NCBI GenBank assembly: GCA_001051155.2
Contig: JYIP02000005.1
Span: forward strand, 434,001 to 498,000
Length of the DNA stretch: 64,000 nucleotides
Direction: 5' to 3'
Origin: Chrysoporthe austroafricana
Lineage: Eukaryota; Ascomycota; Sordariomycetes; Diaporthales; Cryphonectriaceae
In this document: positions 48,082-59,165 of the stretch, piece by piece
How positions within the stretch are numbered: the stretch's first letter is position 1
Layout of the letters: the number at the start of each line of letters is the position of its first letter
Position numbers and translations under genes: made by a program
The notes under the pieces: model-generated
The model's input: the letters and a program-made list of their open reading frames with translations, nothing else
What the model was told of the DNA's origin: nothing
The model's database searches: none

Positions 48082-48288
48082 TAATAGCAAAACCTATAGA
48101 CGAAGTAAATTCGTAATGGATTCGCCTGGTAAATCTATAGTAAATTCCCTAATAAATATGCAATGAATTTACTAAATGAATACTATATCCTTACCGGGAA
48201 GCCTATATAATGCCTTAATAGGCTTTAGCGTAATTTATTTTCTTAGAAAAATTATGCTTTATAATATATTTCAATACATTCATTATCA
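48082..48288 (+). repeat. R2 5' LTR (207 bp)
   Basis: Starts TAATAGC (TG mutated to TA) and ends ATTATCA. Compared by eye with the R2 3' LTR there are more than 30 differences, all transitions, with no transversions or indels. Confidence 0.92.
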
Positions 48289-48290
48289 AT

Positions 48291-48302
48291 TAGTAGCTAC
48301 GC
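48291..48302 (+). other. R2 primer-binding site
   Basis: Two bases after the 5' LTR: TAGTAGCTACGC here and TGGTAGTTACGT in R3. The consensus TGGTAGCTACGC differs by one G/A transition from the complement of a fungal initiator tRNA-Met 3' end (as I remember it, ..GCAGCTACCA). That tRNA primes many fungal Ty3/gypsy elements. Confidence 0.65.
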
Positions 48303-48334
48303 TTTATACGCTTTTGCTGCGTAATCGGGTTTCG

Positions 48335-48485
48335 ATTATCGGCTTTATAAAATAACGGTTCCTATAAAAGTATCGGTCCTATAAGATAACGGCTTCTATA
48401 GAAATATCGGCTCTATAAAATATCGGCTCCTATAGGAATATCGGTCTTATAGGATATCGGCTTCTATAAAAATAACGCTTTTATA
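48335..48485 (+). repeat. Leader tandem repeats of R2
   Basis: About eight imperfect head-to-tail copies of a 16-19 bp unit, CGGCTCCTATAGGAATAT-like, in the untranslated leader between primer site and gag. Equivalent arrays occur in R3 (about 35105-35245), R1 (about 58780-58915, reversed) and R4 (about 60395-60535). Possible roles include promoter, packaging or dimerisation signals; none is demonstrated. Confidence 0.75.
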
Positions 48486-48619
48486 AGAGATATTACAATT
48501 ATTTATTAACAATTTATTGCTAATTCATTATAGTAATTACTAGCAATAACGTTTTATTATTACGGCTTATCGATTACGTTAAGATTAAGTATCCCGCTTA
48601 AGTATATAAATTTATATAA

Positions 48620-51400
48620 GCTTTAAACGACCTTGAGAAGAAGGATTAGGTTATATCGGATATTAAGATCTTTCTCGAAATTGCGTGCGTTTTCGTCGAT
48701 TGGAAACTTTTGGCCGATCGATACGAAAAGGCAAAACAGAACCCTAAGGAAGCTAATGCACTTTTGCAGAAAGCAAAAGCATAAGTAATTAAATAAGGAT
48801 AGCCTTTATTGCTTAAATGCTGGATTCAAAAGGGAAGAAAGTCGAATTTCGACGAGAATTTATCCTAATAAATAAAAAAGAATAATACGTTCTGAAAAGA
48901 TTTTTCCAAATATCGCAAATTTCGATAACTTGCCGAAGCAATAACGGAAAAAGAATAACGATAAATGCTTATAGAAATAAATAAGAGCGAGAATACCTTT
49001 CGATCTAATAACCCGGAAAATCTATTAGAAAAATTGGCTTAGCAATAATCTATCGAAAATCGAAAGCATTATATGCTTGAATATACTAATACTAATAGCG
49101 GAATCAAGTATATTTATTCATTACGATATTCGACCGAAAATCCAAATCCCAGATTTACTAATAAATCCGGGAATTTTTCAGTTATAGTAAGAAAAACAAA
49201 TAAAGGCAAAGGAAAATAATTAATTTCAGAAAATAAGCGTATTTCTTTTTTCCTAACGGGAACCCAGAATCGGAATGCTTCCAGACAAAATTCTATTGCA
49301 GCCATCCCGGCCAACTTTATAAATTTTATAGCAGAAAGTATATTAATACCCCAATCGGGTTTATCGGACTATCCGTAACTTTTCGGGAAAGAAGATTATA
49401 AGGAAGAAAGATTGGATAAAGGAAAATCGGATAGTCTTATTATTATTTTTCAGAAATACCCGATCCTTTCTTCCCTAGTTATTAGCCTATTGGACTAGTT
49501 TCTATAGCAACCCGAAATAAAAGCAATTTACCAAAACGGCTTTATTTCGGAAAAGGCAATACGCATTGGGTTCAAGAAAATATTCCGATTGCAATAAGCT
49601 TTCAATATGCAAGCGTTTCAATCGGAATTTACTAAGGAATCCTTTCCCGTTTCGGCTGCGAAATATTATACTAATAACGGATATCGCTTTATTAGACTAG
49701 CATTTCCTAATATTAGGGAATATATCTAGCAGATATTTATATTAAGGGCAAAAAGTTAACCAGACTAAAGACTATTTTTAAATCCCGAACCGGATATTGA
49801 AATTAATTCTAATTTCCAAGAAGAACTAATTAATAAGCTAAATAGATTACCGAATCTATCGGATTCTAGCAATAATAAAAACAAAAGTTCTCGAAACTTA
49901 TTATTCGGCTATAAGCAACCCAAAGATCTCCGAATATATCAACCTAATTTATTTGAACCTATAGCATTGCCCGTTAGTATTAATAGGGAATTTAAAGATA
50001 CGATTATAAAGCGATTCCGACTTTACGAAAACTGGAATGACTATATTAATTTAATAATTATATTTATTATAAATAGCAAAATTACTATCTGGAAAAACCT
50101 TTAAGCTTTTATAGACCGGTATAAAATATATATAGCCAAAAATATAAAACGCGCTAAATATTTCAGCTTCTATTTACCCGCTTGCTTAATTAGGATAGTA
50201 TATATTTAATTCTATTCTATATTATCCTTTTAAGAGCATAAAGACTTTATTTTGTATAAGCATAATTAGAGCTAATAGAAAAAGTAATTAAAAAAAAATT
50301 TCTTTATATTGCGGAAAACTGCAAAAGATAAGCTAAATGCCCAATAATATTCCAAGAAAAACGTATAAAATAACTATAATATTCTGGAATTCACTTATTA
50401 TATCTATCGATTTATTAAGCTAGCCGAATACCCAAATTCGTATTTGGCCAAAAATATTTAGGATCGGATCGATAAAGAATTAGTAACTAGATATTTCGAC
50501 AGACCTGGTCGAAATAAGGATATAAAGGATTTCGAAAAACGTCTTAAAGCGAAATAAGAGATATAGCATATTTTCGAATCAGACCGCGTAATAAGACTAT
50601 CTCGTAAACCCGCACAATCGGTACGGAAAGTTACGCAATTGGCTATTAATCTTCCCAATATCAATATTTATTTCCTAGCTAATATATTCCTAGGATATTC
50701 TGGAAGATTCAGGCTTTAAAGACCTGAATATTTATTTCGCTTAATAAGGATATTTAACTAGCTAAATCTATCTAAAGGTATTGGATATATCCCGGAATAC
50801 GAATTCCGAAAGCTTTTATTAGAATAATAGCGAAAGCTAATAGATATTCGGAATCAATTACGAAAGCGGATAGCCAGATAACAAAATATCTCGGGTATAG
50901 CTAGGAAAATATTAATTAATACTATAGATAATAGCAGAAATTCAATTTCAAAAAACCGAAATTTCTAATCGCATTTTTACTATCGATTCGTACGAAAAGA
51001 TACTAAAAAACGTTTTGTCCAATTAATTCTAGCAAATTTCAATATCGATAACGGAAAATTGCAATATAATCCAGATAAAAAGAATAAGCTAGCTCGAAAA
51101 GGCTATTTTCCCGTAAATAATAATCTGTTTATAGCGAATAGCGATAAATACGATAAAAAGACCGAAAATAGCGAAAACTTATAAAAGTAAGAAAACGAGT
51201 TGGAAAAATAGGCTAATAAGGAAAATATAATAATCGAAAATGATATTTGGATTTTTCGAACCGAAAAAGTAAAACTATCAGTAAACGAAAGCATATTCTA
51301 TATCAAATACCTTATATAACTATCTAGTTAATTACAAAATTTTCTTAAAGTCGATATATAAAAAGGAAAAATCTTAAGATATAATATTCCTATATTTACG
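48620..51400 (+). pseudogene. R2 gag-like region
   Basis: A degraded frame beginning near VDWKLLADRYEKAKQN and running through ENRKHYMLEYTNTNSG, NPRFTNKSGNFSV, WDRIDKELVTRYFDR-type and ANFNIDNGKLQYN segments. It occupies the gag position and is followed by a protease, but I cannot point to an intact zinc knuckle (CCHC), and stops prevent a confident start or end. At roughly 900 codons it is long for a fungal gag, so it may contain more than one domain. Confidence 0.6.
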
Positions 51401-54400
51401 GTTAAGCCTTATTAAAGCAGCAGCTATATATATGCAAGAGCTATAACCAGAATATACCCGAATAGGCCGGATATAGAGGTTTATATCAATATAAATACTA
51501 ATTATTATACTATTGCCAAAGAATTGCTAGTATAATTCTTTAAAGCGAAAGTAAACTGGAATGTAAAGGCTAAGCTCAAAGGCGTAAGCCAGTCGCTAAC
51601 AAAAAGCTAAGCTGAATTCGACTTATATTTCCAGAATAATAAATATAGCTATTTATTTATATTTCGTATTCGAATAGGAGCTTGAGTATTGGATCGATTA
51701 AAAACAAATATCTTATTAGGATAAAAATATAATATTCCTTACGAATTGGATATTCTGAATTCAGAATTATCTATACGATTTGGTTATTTTGGTAATGCTA
51801 TAGCGAAAATGAAAGTATTTGTCCGAATGCCAATACAATCCCGGCAAGCAAAAGCCGCAATTATTATAGTAATGCTGCTTAGATTTTATAGGCTAATTCC
51901 TATTAATATTAAGCAAATCCCAAAAATATAATCTTTCTATTCAAGCTAAAGCAGAAAAGGTAAATGAATTGCTTAATAAGCTATTAGATTAAAGAAGTTT
52001 TAGTAATAAACCAAATAGCAATTTTTTTAAGGATCCAGAAAAACTAATTTCTAAAAATAATCGAACTATTCCAAACAAATTATATAACCCTGCTAGCGAA
52101 TTACGATAATTACTATTATATTGCGCGATAATACTTCTTTTAATAAACTTAAGACGGGTTATAGCTTTCAGAAAAGCTGAATTCAGATTAATTATTATTC
52201 ATTAAGCATATTTTCTAACAAATTGCGGAAATTACTGGAAAATAGCTAAAAGAATACCGATTCCCGGATATGGAAATTCCTAAGATAAGAGATTATTTCG
52301 AAAATAGTAATAAATTAAGGATCCGGAAAAATAAAGCTATTAAGAAATCAGAAATTGATTTCGGTATATACGTTTGCAAGCGTTTACCGGAATTTCTCTA
52401 TAAAATTATAGAATTAATACGGGTATATGCTAGAATTTTCAAAAATATAAATCCTATTAATATGCTAATCGATTAATAAATAAAAGTTAATTTGGTCGAA
52501 AAATAGCAAAACCAGAAAGTAAGACAAAAGCTATATTATTTAAATAAAAAAGATTAGGAAGTAATTAACGAAATTTTGGATAAATTATATTAATAAAGTT
52601 AAGCTAAATGGGTTATAAGTATAACGCTATTCGGTTTACCAATTTTTGTAATTTAGAAGAATATAAATGGCTAGAAGAAAAGATATATAATAATTAATTT
52701 ATGCGTTTTAAATAAAATTTCAATCCCTAATACTTATTCCTTGCTATTATAGCAAGAAATTATCAAATAGCTAAAAGGAAAAATATATATTATAGTAATA
52801 AATATATAGCAATTTTTCTATTAATTCTTAATATATCCAGACTATAAAAACCGATTTACCGTTATTAATTATCGTAATTAAGAAAAAATAAAAGTTTTAT
52901 TTATAGGATTTCGAAATTCATTATTTTATATCTAGCATTTTATAAATTAACTCTTATAACTATATTATAAGTTTGTTTCTGCTTTTATAAATAATATTAT
53001 TATTTATTCAATTATAAAATAAGATTACTTGCAATACTTATAAATTATTTTCTCGCTATTTTTACGCAAAAATATTTTATTAGCTAGATCCAAATCGTTT
53101 CTTGAATATCTTTCAGTCCAGATTTTAGGATTTAAAATAGACAGATTCGGAATTTCCAATACGGAATACCGGATATAAGCCATTCGCGACCTGGAATTCC
53201 CCAAAATACTTTAGTAACTAGAAAGGTTTATTGGATTTATAAAATACTTACGCTACTTAATTCCTAAATATAATTATAAAGTCAATCCATTTCAGAAAAA
53301 GAAAATTAGGATATTAAACGAAGCTTGCTAATCGAACTATTTACTCTCAAGCATAAGATAGCGAAATTATACTATACAGGCCATTTTCGACCCAATACTA
53401 AACGAAATTAATAGTTTTTATAATTTCAAAATAACTTTAAAAGCTAAAAATGCTTTATTTTACTATATTTCAAATAAACCTCTTTTTATCCAGCTAGATA
53501 TATTTAAGGAAATAAGGTTTTCAAGCGTTATTTTCTAATTAGCAAACGACTATATATAGAACGGAATATTGCTAATAGCAAATATAGCTGTATAATTAAT
53601 CCTTTATTTGAATAAGATAATTAACGAAATAAAACGAAAGTACTGGCTTATAAAGCTAGAAATAGCCTATCTAATATAGCTAATACGAAAATTGCGAATA
53701 ATAATAGGATTGAATCGAGCTAAGCTAGTTTATATCTTTACTAATTACGTAACGATAATTGGCATTATCCATTCGTTATTTATAAATACAGTAAATAAGA
53801 CCAAAGCAAATATATGGCTAATTTTCGCTTCGGAATACTTAAGCCAATTCGATTTGAAAGCATACTATATACCAGGAAAGTCGAACGTTCTTATAAATGC
53901 CATATTAAGATTGCTATCTATTCAGAAACCTATCGATAATAAGAGCATTTTAGATAAGATATAAGAAAATGAACTTATCCAAATTCTTAATAAAATATCT
54001 ATAGATAGCGAAATGAAAAGGCATATCAAGAAAGGATACGAAAAATATTCCTTATAGTCCAGAATAATCGAATAACTGAAAGACCCAAATAAGGTTATCC
54101 GATTACTTTTTATATTAAATTATAATAGCTTACTATTTCTCAAGGATTATTACGGGAAATAACGACTATATATCCCGAATAAAATAGCATTGGATTTTAT
54201 CAAAGAAGCTTATAATAGAAAATACTATTTCGGTATAAACCGCATATAGTACGACTTAACGGATCGATTCGTTATTAAATACTGCTATGCTAAAATATAC
54301 AATTATATATCAATATATCGAGCTTGTAACGAGAATAAAAACGATTTATAGCAACTTTTAAAGGAAATGCAGCTTATATTATCTCTATTAATTCTATTTT

Positions 54401-55790
54401 ATACTATTACTATAGACTTTATTACAGGATTACCGATAATATTATTTACAAATATTATATAAGTTCTAGCTAAAATGCTATTCCTGGATATATTTCTTAC
54501 GATTACGGATAAGTATTCCAAAGCTATAATTATTATACCAGATAATATAATATATATTGCAGCAAACTAAGCAACCTTTATCTTACGGATACTTTATATT
54601 ATTAGCTAGAGAATATCCAAAAAGATTATTTCAGATAGAGATTTGAAATTCTTATCGGAATTCTAAAGATATTTGTAAGAGGCTATCGGAACGAAACTTG
54701 CTTATTTTACTGCCTCGCATCCGCAAACGGATAGGCAATCTGAAATAAAGAACCGAATAATTAAAATAGCAATTCGGCATTTCATAACCGCTTACTTTAA
54801 TACAGAATAAACCGAAATAATACCGGTATTACAATTTAACTTAAATAATATATATAATTAAGCTATAAAATATTTAGCTAGCTAAATGCTATTCGGATTT
54901 AATTTATTATCGGGCTAATGGATAAGGGATATAATATTTCTAGCAAAAGAAGTTTTCTAGGAAAAAGCTTAACTTTTTATTGCCGAAACGCAAATAATAG
55001 CCAAATTGCAATATAATAAGCATTATTGCTAAATAGTTTTCGAATTAAATAATTGAGTATATATTCATTTGAGCTACGGGTATTCATTGCTAAATAACCC
55101 ATTTCTGAAATTTTCATAATAGAAAATAAGACTTTTCCAGATTATTCGAAAGATAAAGAACCTAGCATATAAATTGAAATTAGCTCCTTATATAAATATC
55201 TATTTAGTAATTTCGGTAATATAATTAATACTTGCAAACTTTCTTAAAACGGACCCTTATAAGCATAACCTTATATACCAAGACCCAGTAAATATATTAG
55301 AAAATCCGGATATCGAAAAATACTTGGAAAATTACTAATATTATAAGCTAGAAAAGATAATTAGCTGCTATAAGCGAAAGTATAAATATAGTCCGCGCAA
55401 AATTGAATACCTAGTAAAATGGATAAACTACCCTAGCTATTACAATATATAGATGCTCCGTAATGCTCTGAATGCGGACGAAATAATATATAATTTCGAA
55501 CGGAAATGCGAAGCTATAGCCGAATTGCAGGAAAGAGCGAAACGAAAACGGCCATTAGCAGAAGAAGTTCTTGAACCGGGAAATATCGTTATAATTGCCT
55601 TATAAAGACAAAATAAACTAAAGCGCGACTTACGAACAGAAAATATACTGGAATAAGCTAGTCTACCTATTCCAAGAAATCGAAAGAACCCGCAATACAG
55701 TAAGCGCGCATTAAAGTAAGGGCGATTGCTAAATAGAGCAAGTAAATTTCTAGCGAATACAAAAGGCTATTATTTCGTAAACCGCTAATG
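51400..55790 (+). pseudogene. R2 pol: protease, RT, RNase H, integrase, chromodomain
   Basis: Order read from degraded translation: an aspartic-protease-like part (about 51470-51920); reverse transcriptase about 52550-53400 (ITPFGLPIFVI, LKGKIYITVINIQQFFYQF-type strands, and FINNIIIYS where FVDDIVIYS is expected, so the catalytic Asp pair is mutated to Asn by G-to-A); RNase H to about 53965 (ASEYLSQFDLKAYYIPGKSN); integrase about 54000-55050 (TIDFITGLP and LTITDKYSKA, containing the first catalytic Asp); chromodomain about 55360-55520 (KIEYLVKWINYPS, then NALNADEIIYNFERKCE). The chromodomain of such elements binds methylated histone H3 and steers integration to heterochromatin. Stops throughout make the copy non-functional. 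Confidence 0.82.
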
Positions 55791-55899
55791 AATTTACTTT
55801 ATTTTCTTCTTCTTACTAGCGCGCTTACGACTATTATCCCTATTTACTTATTATAGCTAGCCGCATTGCCCTATTATTACTACTTTTTATTATATTTTT

Positions 55900-57306
55900 A
55901 AATATTATTTTTGAGTATTAAGCTAGCATTATTATCAATTTCGTTTTATTTTGCTAAGCTTCCGTAAACCCGTAAAGACTATATTAATAAGGCTATTAAT
56001 ATTACCAAAACCAAAACGCATTATGCAACTATCAAGTTATATCCTTCTATAAATGCTTCGCTATAAGACCAAAACTAATAAAAAATAGGGAGCATTGCTT
56101 AAATTCACCCCGAATTCACTTACCGTTCGTAATTCTATCCTTGCCTTATATACCCTATTAATAGCTTATCGCATCCTATTTCCTATTATAATATCGAAAA
56201 ACGATCGCTTACGAGATAAGCATAACCGTTATATCAAAGATAAGGCTAAACAGATAATACTAAGCAATCGCAATAACCTTACCAAAAAGGAAGTAAATGC
56301 CGTATGCTATGCAGCCAATATAGCAGAAATTGTTATAGTTTACGAATATAATCGTAATATAGCCCTTGCTACTTGGAAAAAGATAGCCAAGAATATCAAG
56401 CTAGTCTTGGCCAAGCTTAAAGCTCTCGAGCTTATTATGCTAGTCGCTAATCTAAGCCCATTTGTTATAATAGAGCGAAATTTCATAACGCTAGCCAAAT
56501 GCTATCGAGTTATAGACAATACTATCGATCTGACCGAAAACGGCTTACCGAGCATAGCTAGTTTATTAGCTATACCAAGCAAAATTCCCCGAACTAGTAT
56601 TAATAGTACCCTACCCTTACAGGCTATACTTCGCATTATTCCCGCCTTATCTATTAAATATAACTTTAAATTTAAAGCTATTAAAGCCGAAATCGCAATA
56701 TATTACTGCATACTAGCCTTTTATATATCCAAAGAATATATATGCCATAATTTTACCTGGGAAAGCAATTTCGGTACTAACCGTCCTTACGTTACTAACA
56801 GCTTTGCCGTTTATAATAATATTAAATTCGGCATTATCGGAATTTACAATAATCGCATCCAATACTTCTTCCTTTTCATTATAGGAAAATATATATACGA
56901 ATTCGTTATTTAGTTCCGCAACCTTAATCCTATTATTTTATCCAACTGGTCGGGCCTATATTTTATTATAAACCAAATCTTCTGTTTCGAATACGACTTT
57001 AAAGCTATCAAGATCGTTTTTACTAAGGACGATATAGATTACGATTTCAATATTACTTTTCAGAAATGAATTAACGAAAATAAAGACTATTTCAGCGCTG
57101 CCCGATCCTTACAATGCTAAAATCGCATAATAAGCCTCAAATCCTATATCCAAGCGTATAAGCTAGTCAAAACCTTGCAGCTTAATATTCATAACTATAC
57201 CGATTTTTGCGACCATATCGGAAAAGAAAAACTATTTGCTATATTCCTTTGCAACCTATTAAACCTTAAAGCTACCGCTAAAGCCTGGGAAATTACCCCT
57301 AACTAA
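55900..57306 (+). pseudogene. R2 extra ORF between chromodomain and 3' LTR (unknown function)
   Basis: One frame can be followed from about 55900 (FRKPVKTILIRLL) through a long uninterrupted piece (56095-56910) to a TAA at 57304-57306 (ends KAWEITPN). In-frame stops at 56086 (TAG), 56911 (TAG), 57067 (TGA) and 57118 (TAA) are each one transition from a sense codon. The R1 copy shows the same residues (NIAEIVIVYEY, ATWKK, IDNTIDLTEN) and has about 0.5 kb more before position 56092, so R2 carries an internal deletion here and 56095 is not a true start. No family is recognised. Candidates are an env-like third ORF, a captured host gene, or an accessory protein. Same strand as pol. Confidence 0.65.
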
Positions 57307-57710
57307 TAAATATAGCTATTATTTATCGATATAATATCATTAGCAGCATATAGTACTGCTTTCTTCCAATAATTTATAGATTTAGCTACTTATATTAAGA
57401 ACTAGCTATAACGTTGCCATATAATGACTATACGCAGCTATCGGCTTTGCATGCCGATATATCCTATCGTAATTTTACCTTATATTCACTATTATTATAC
57501 TTATTTAATACCTTATTATCTGAAAGCTATACTTTCTATTAATATTTACGAGCAATTTTAATCTTTAATTATATCTATACCAAATATTTCGGCAGTAAAT
57601 ACGATTAAGCATTACCGAAATATACCTGGATATCGGCTAGCCTTATTATATATAAATACTATATATATCTATTTATTCTAAATATAAACCGATTATAGTA
57701 AAGGATCAAT

Positions 57711-57840
57711 TCTAAGCTCCCGGTATAAGTAAGTTTTCTTTTAGTCCCCGGCATAGGCATATTTGTTATTCAAGTTCCCGGCATAAGCACGTTTACTTAT
57801 TAAGATTCTAGTACGAGTCGGCTTTATGAAACGATTATTA
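57711..57840 (+). repeat. 3' tandem repeat of R2 (about 30-bp unit)
   Basis: Three to four imperfect copies of an AGTTCCCGGCATAAGCA-type unit with spacing of about 30 bp, just upstream of the 3' LTR. A matching reversed array is present in R1 at about 38790-38900. Confidence 0.7.
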
Positions 57841-57988
57841 TTTCTTATATAATCTTTTTTATCCAATAATGCTATCGTACTTTTCTTTGCCGTATAACCC
57901 AGAATCCTACTATATCGTATTACCGCTACCCAAGACATTTCTGACAGTTAGCTTCTTTTATAAATAAAGGTTATAAAGGGCCGGCAAT

Positions 57989-58195
57989 TGATAGCAAAAC
58001 CTATAGACGAGGTGAATTCGTAATAGATTTGCTTAATAAATCTATAGTAAATCCCCTAGTAAATACGCAATAAATTTACTAGATAGATGCTATACCCTTA
58101 TCGGGGGGCTTATATAATGCCCTGATAGGCTTTAGCATAGTTCACTTTCTTGGAAAAACTATGCTTCATAATATATTTCAGTACGTTTACTATCA
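57989..58195 (+). repeat. R2 3' LTR (207 bp)
   Basis: Starts TGATAGCAAAACC and ends TTTACTATCA with intact TG/CA ends, preceded by the purine-rich GGTTATAAAGGG..GGCAAT and followed by the duplicated AAATT. Confidence 0.92.
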
Positions 58196-59165
58196 AAATT
58201 ATTATTAAGCTAATTTTTCTAATAGATTTTCCGGATTATTAAATCGAAAAATATTCTCGCTTTCGTTTATTTCTATAAGCATTTATCATTATTCTTTTTC
58301 CGTTATTGCTTTAGCAAGCTATCGAAATTTGCAATATTTGGAAAAATTTTCTTAAAATATATTATTCTTTCCTATTTACTGGGATAAATTCTTATCGAAA
58401 TTCGATTTTCTTCCCTCTTAAGTCTAGCGCTTAAGCAATAAAGGCTATCTTTATTTAATTATTCATGCTTTTGCTTTCTGCAAAAATATATTAGCTTCTT
58501 TAGAATTTTGCTTTGCTTTTTCGTATCGATCGGCTAAAAGTTTCCAATCGATAAAAGTATACGCGATTTCGAGAAAGATTTTAATATCCGATATAATTCA
58601 ATCCTTTTTCTTAAAATTATTCAAGACTTATATAAACTTATATATTTAGACGGAATGCTTAATCTCGATATAATCGATAAGCCGCAATAATAAAATGTTA
58701 TTGCTAGTAATTATTATAGTAAATTAGCAATAAATTATCGATAAATAATTATAATATTTCTTATAGGAATATTACTTTTACAAAAGCTAATATTTTATAA
58801 AATCGATATTCTTATAAGAACTAATATTTTATAAAGCCAATATTTTTATAAAAGCCGTTATTTTATAAAACCGATATTCTTATAAGAATTATTGCTTTAT
58901 AAAGCTAATAATCGAAACCCGATTATATAGCAAAAGCATGCAAAGCGTAATTATTAATTGATAATAAATATATTGAAATATATTATAAAATATAATTCTT
59001 TTAAAAAAGTAAATTACGTTAAAGCCTATTAAAGCATTATATAAGCCTTTTAATAAGGGTATAGCATTTATTTAGTAAATTTATTGCGTATTTATTAAGG
59101 GATTTATTATAGATTTATTAAGCGAATTTATTATAAATTTATTTCGTTTATAAGTTTTGCTATTA
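58196..59165 (-). mobile_element. R1 5' end: gag start, leader and 5' LTR
   Basis: On the minus strand: 5' LTR 59165-58959 (outer end GCTATTA on the plus strand, CA mutated to TA), leader with tandem repeats 58958 to about 58700, then the first part of gag to 58196, where R2 interrupts. The segment is colinear with R2 48082-49051. Confidence 0.88.

Larger units (their letters stand above)
48082..58195 (+). mobile_element. R2: complete 10.1-kb Ty3/gypsy chromovirus with an extra ORF
   Basis: Two direct 207-bp LTRs bound the element and AAATT is duplicated on both sides (48077-48081 and 58196-58200). Inside, in order: primer site, leader repeats, gag, protease, reverse transcriptase, RNase H, integrase, chromodomain, an additional sense ORF, a short 3' tandem repeat and a purine-rich stretch before the 3' LTR. 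RT-RNaseH-INT order and the C-terminal chromodomain identify a chromovirus-type Ty3/gypsy element. It retains more C and G than R1 or R3, in keeping with being the youngest of the nested three. It is still inactive, because every coding part has stops. Confidence 0.9.
38424..59165 (-). mobile_element. R1: Ty3/gypsy chromovirus, minus strand, split by R2
   Basis: Both ends are 207-bp LTRs (38424-38630 and 58959-59165) in minus orientation, flanked by the 5-bp duplication TTTAT (38419-38423 and 59166-59170). Removing R2 (48082-58195) and one AAATT copy leaves an element of about 10.6 kb. Reading on the minus strand: 5' LTR, leader, gag start (58958-58196), then after R2 the rest of gag (48081 to about 45500), pol (to about 41340), the extra ORF (about 41190-39284) and the 3' LTR. 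It is more AT-rich than R2, fitting an older insertion. Confidence 0.88.

Noticed and set aside
38424..58195. Giant inverted repeat that looks like the terminal repeats of a large DNA transposon or virus
   Set aside because: LTR ends, 5-bp duplications and pol content show it is one retroelement inserted in opposite orientation inside another of the same family.
57989..58195. The 207-bp units first looked like MITEs because GATAG..CTATC ends are short inverted repeats and copies occur in both orientations
   Set aside because: They occur in direct pairs bounding gag-pol, start TG and end CA, are followed by a primer-binding site and are flanked by 5-bp duplications: they are LTRs.
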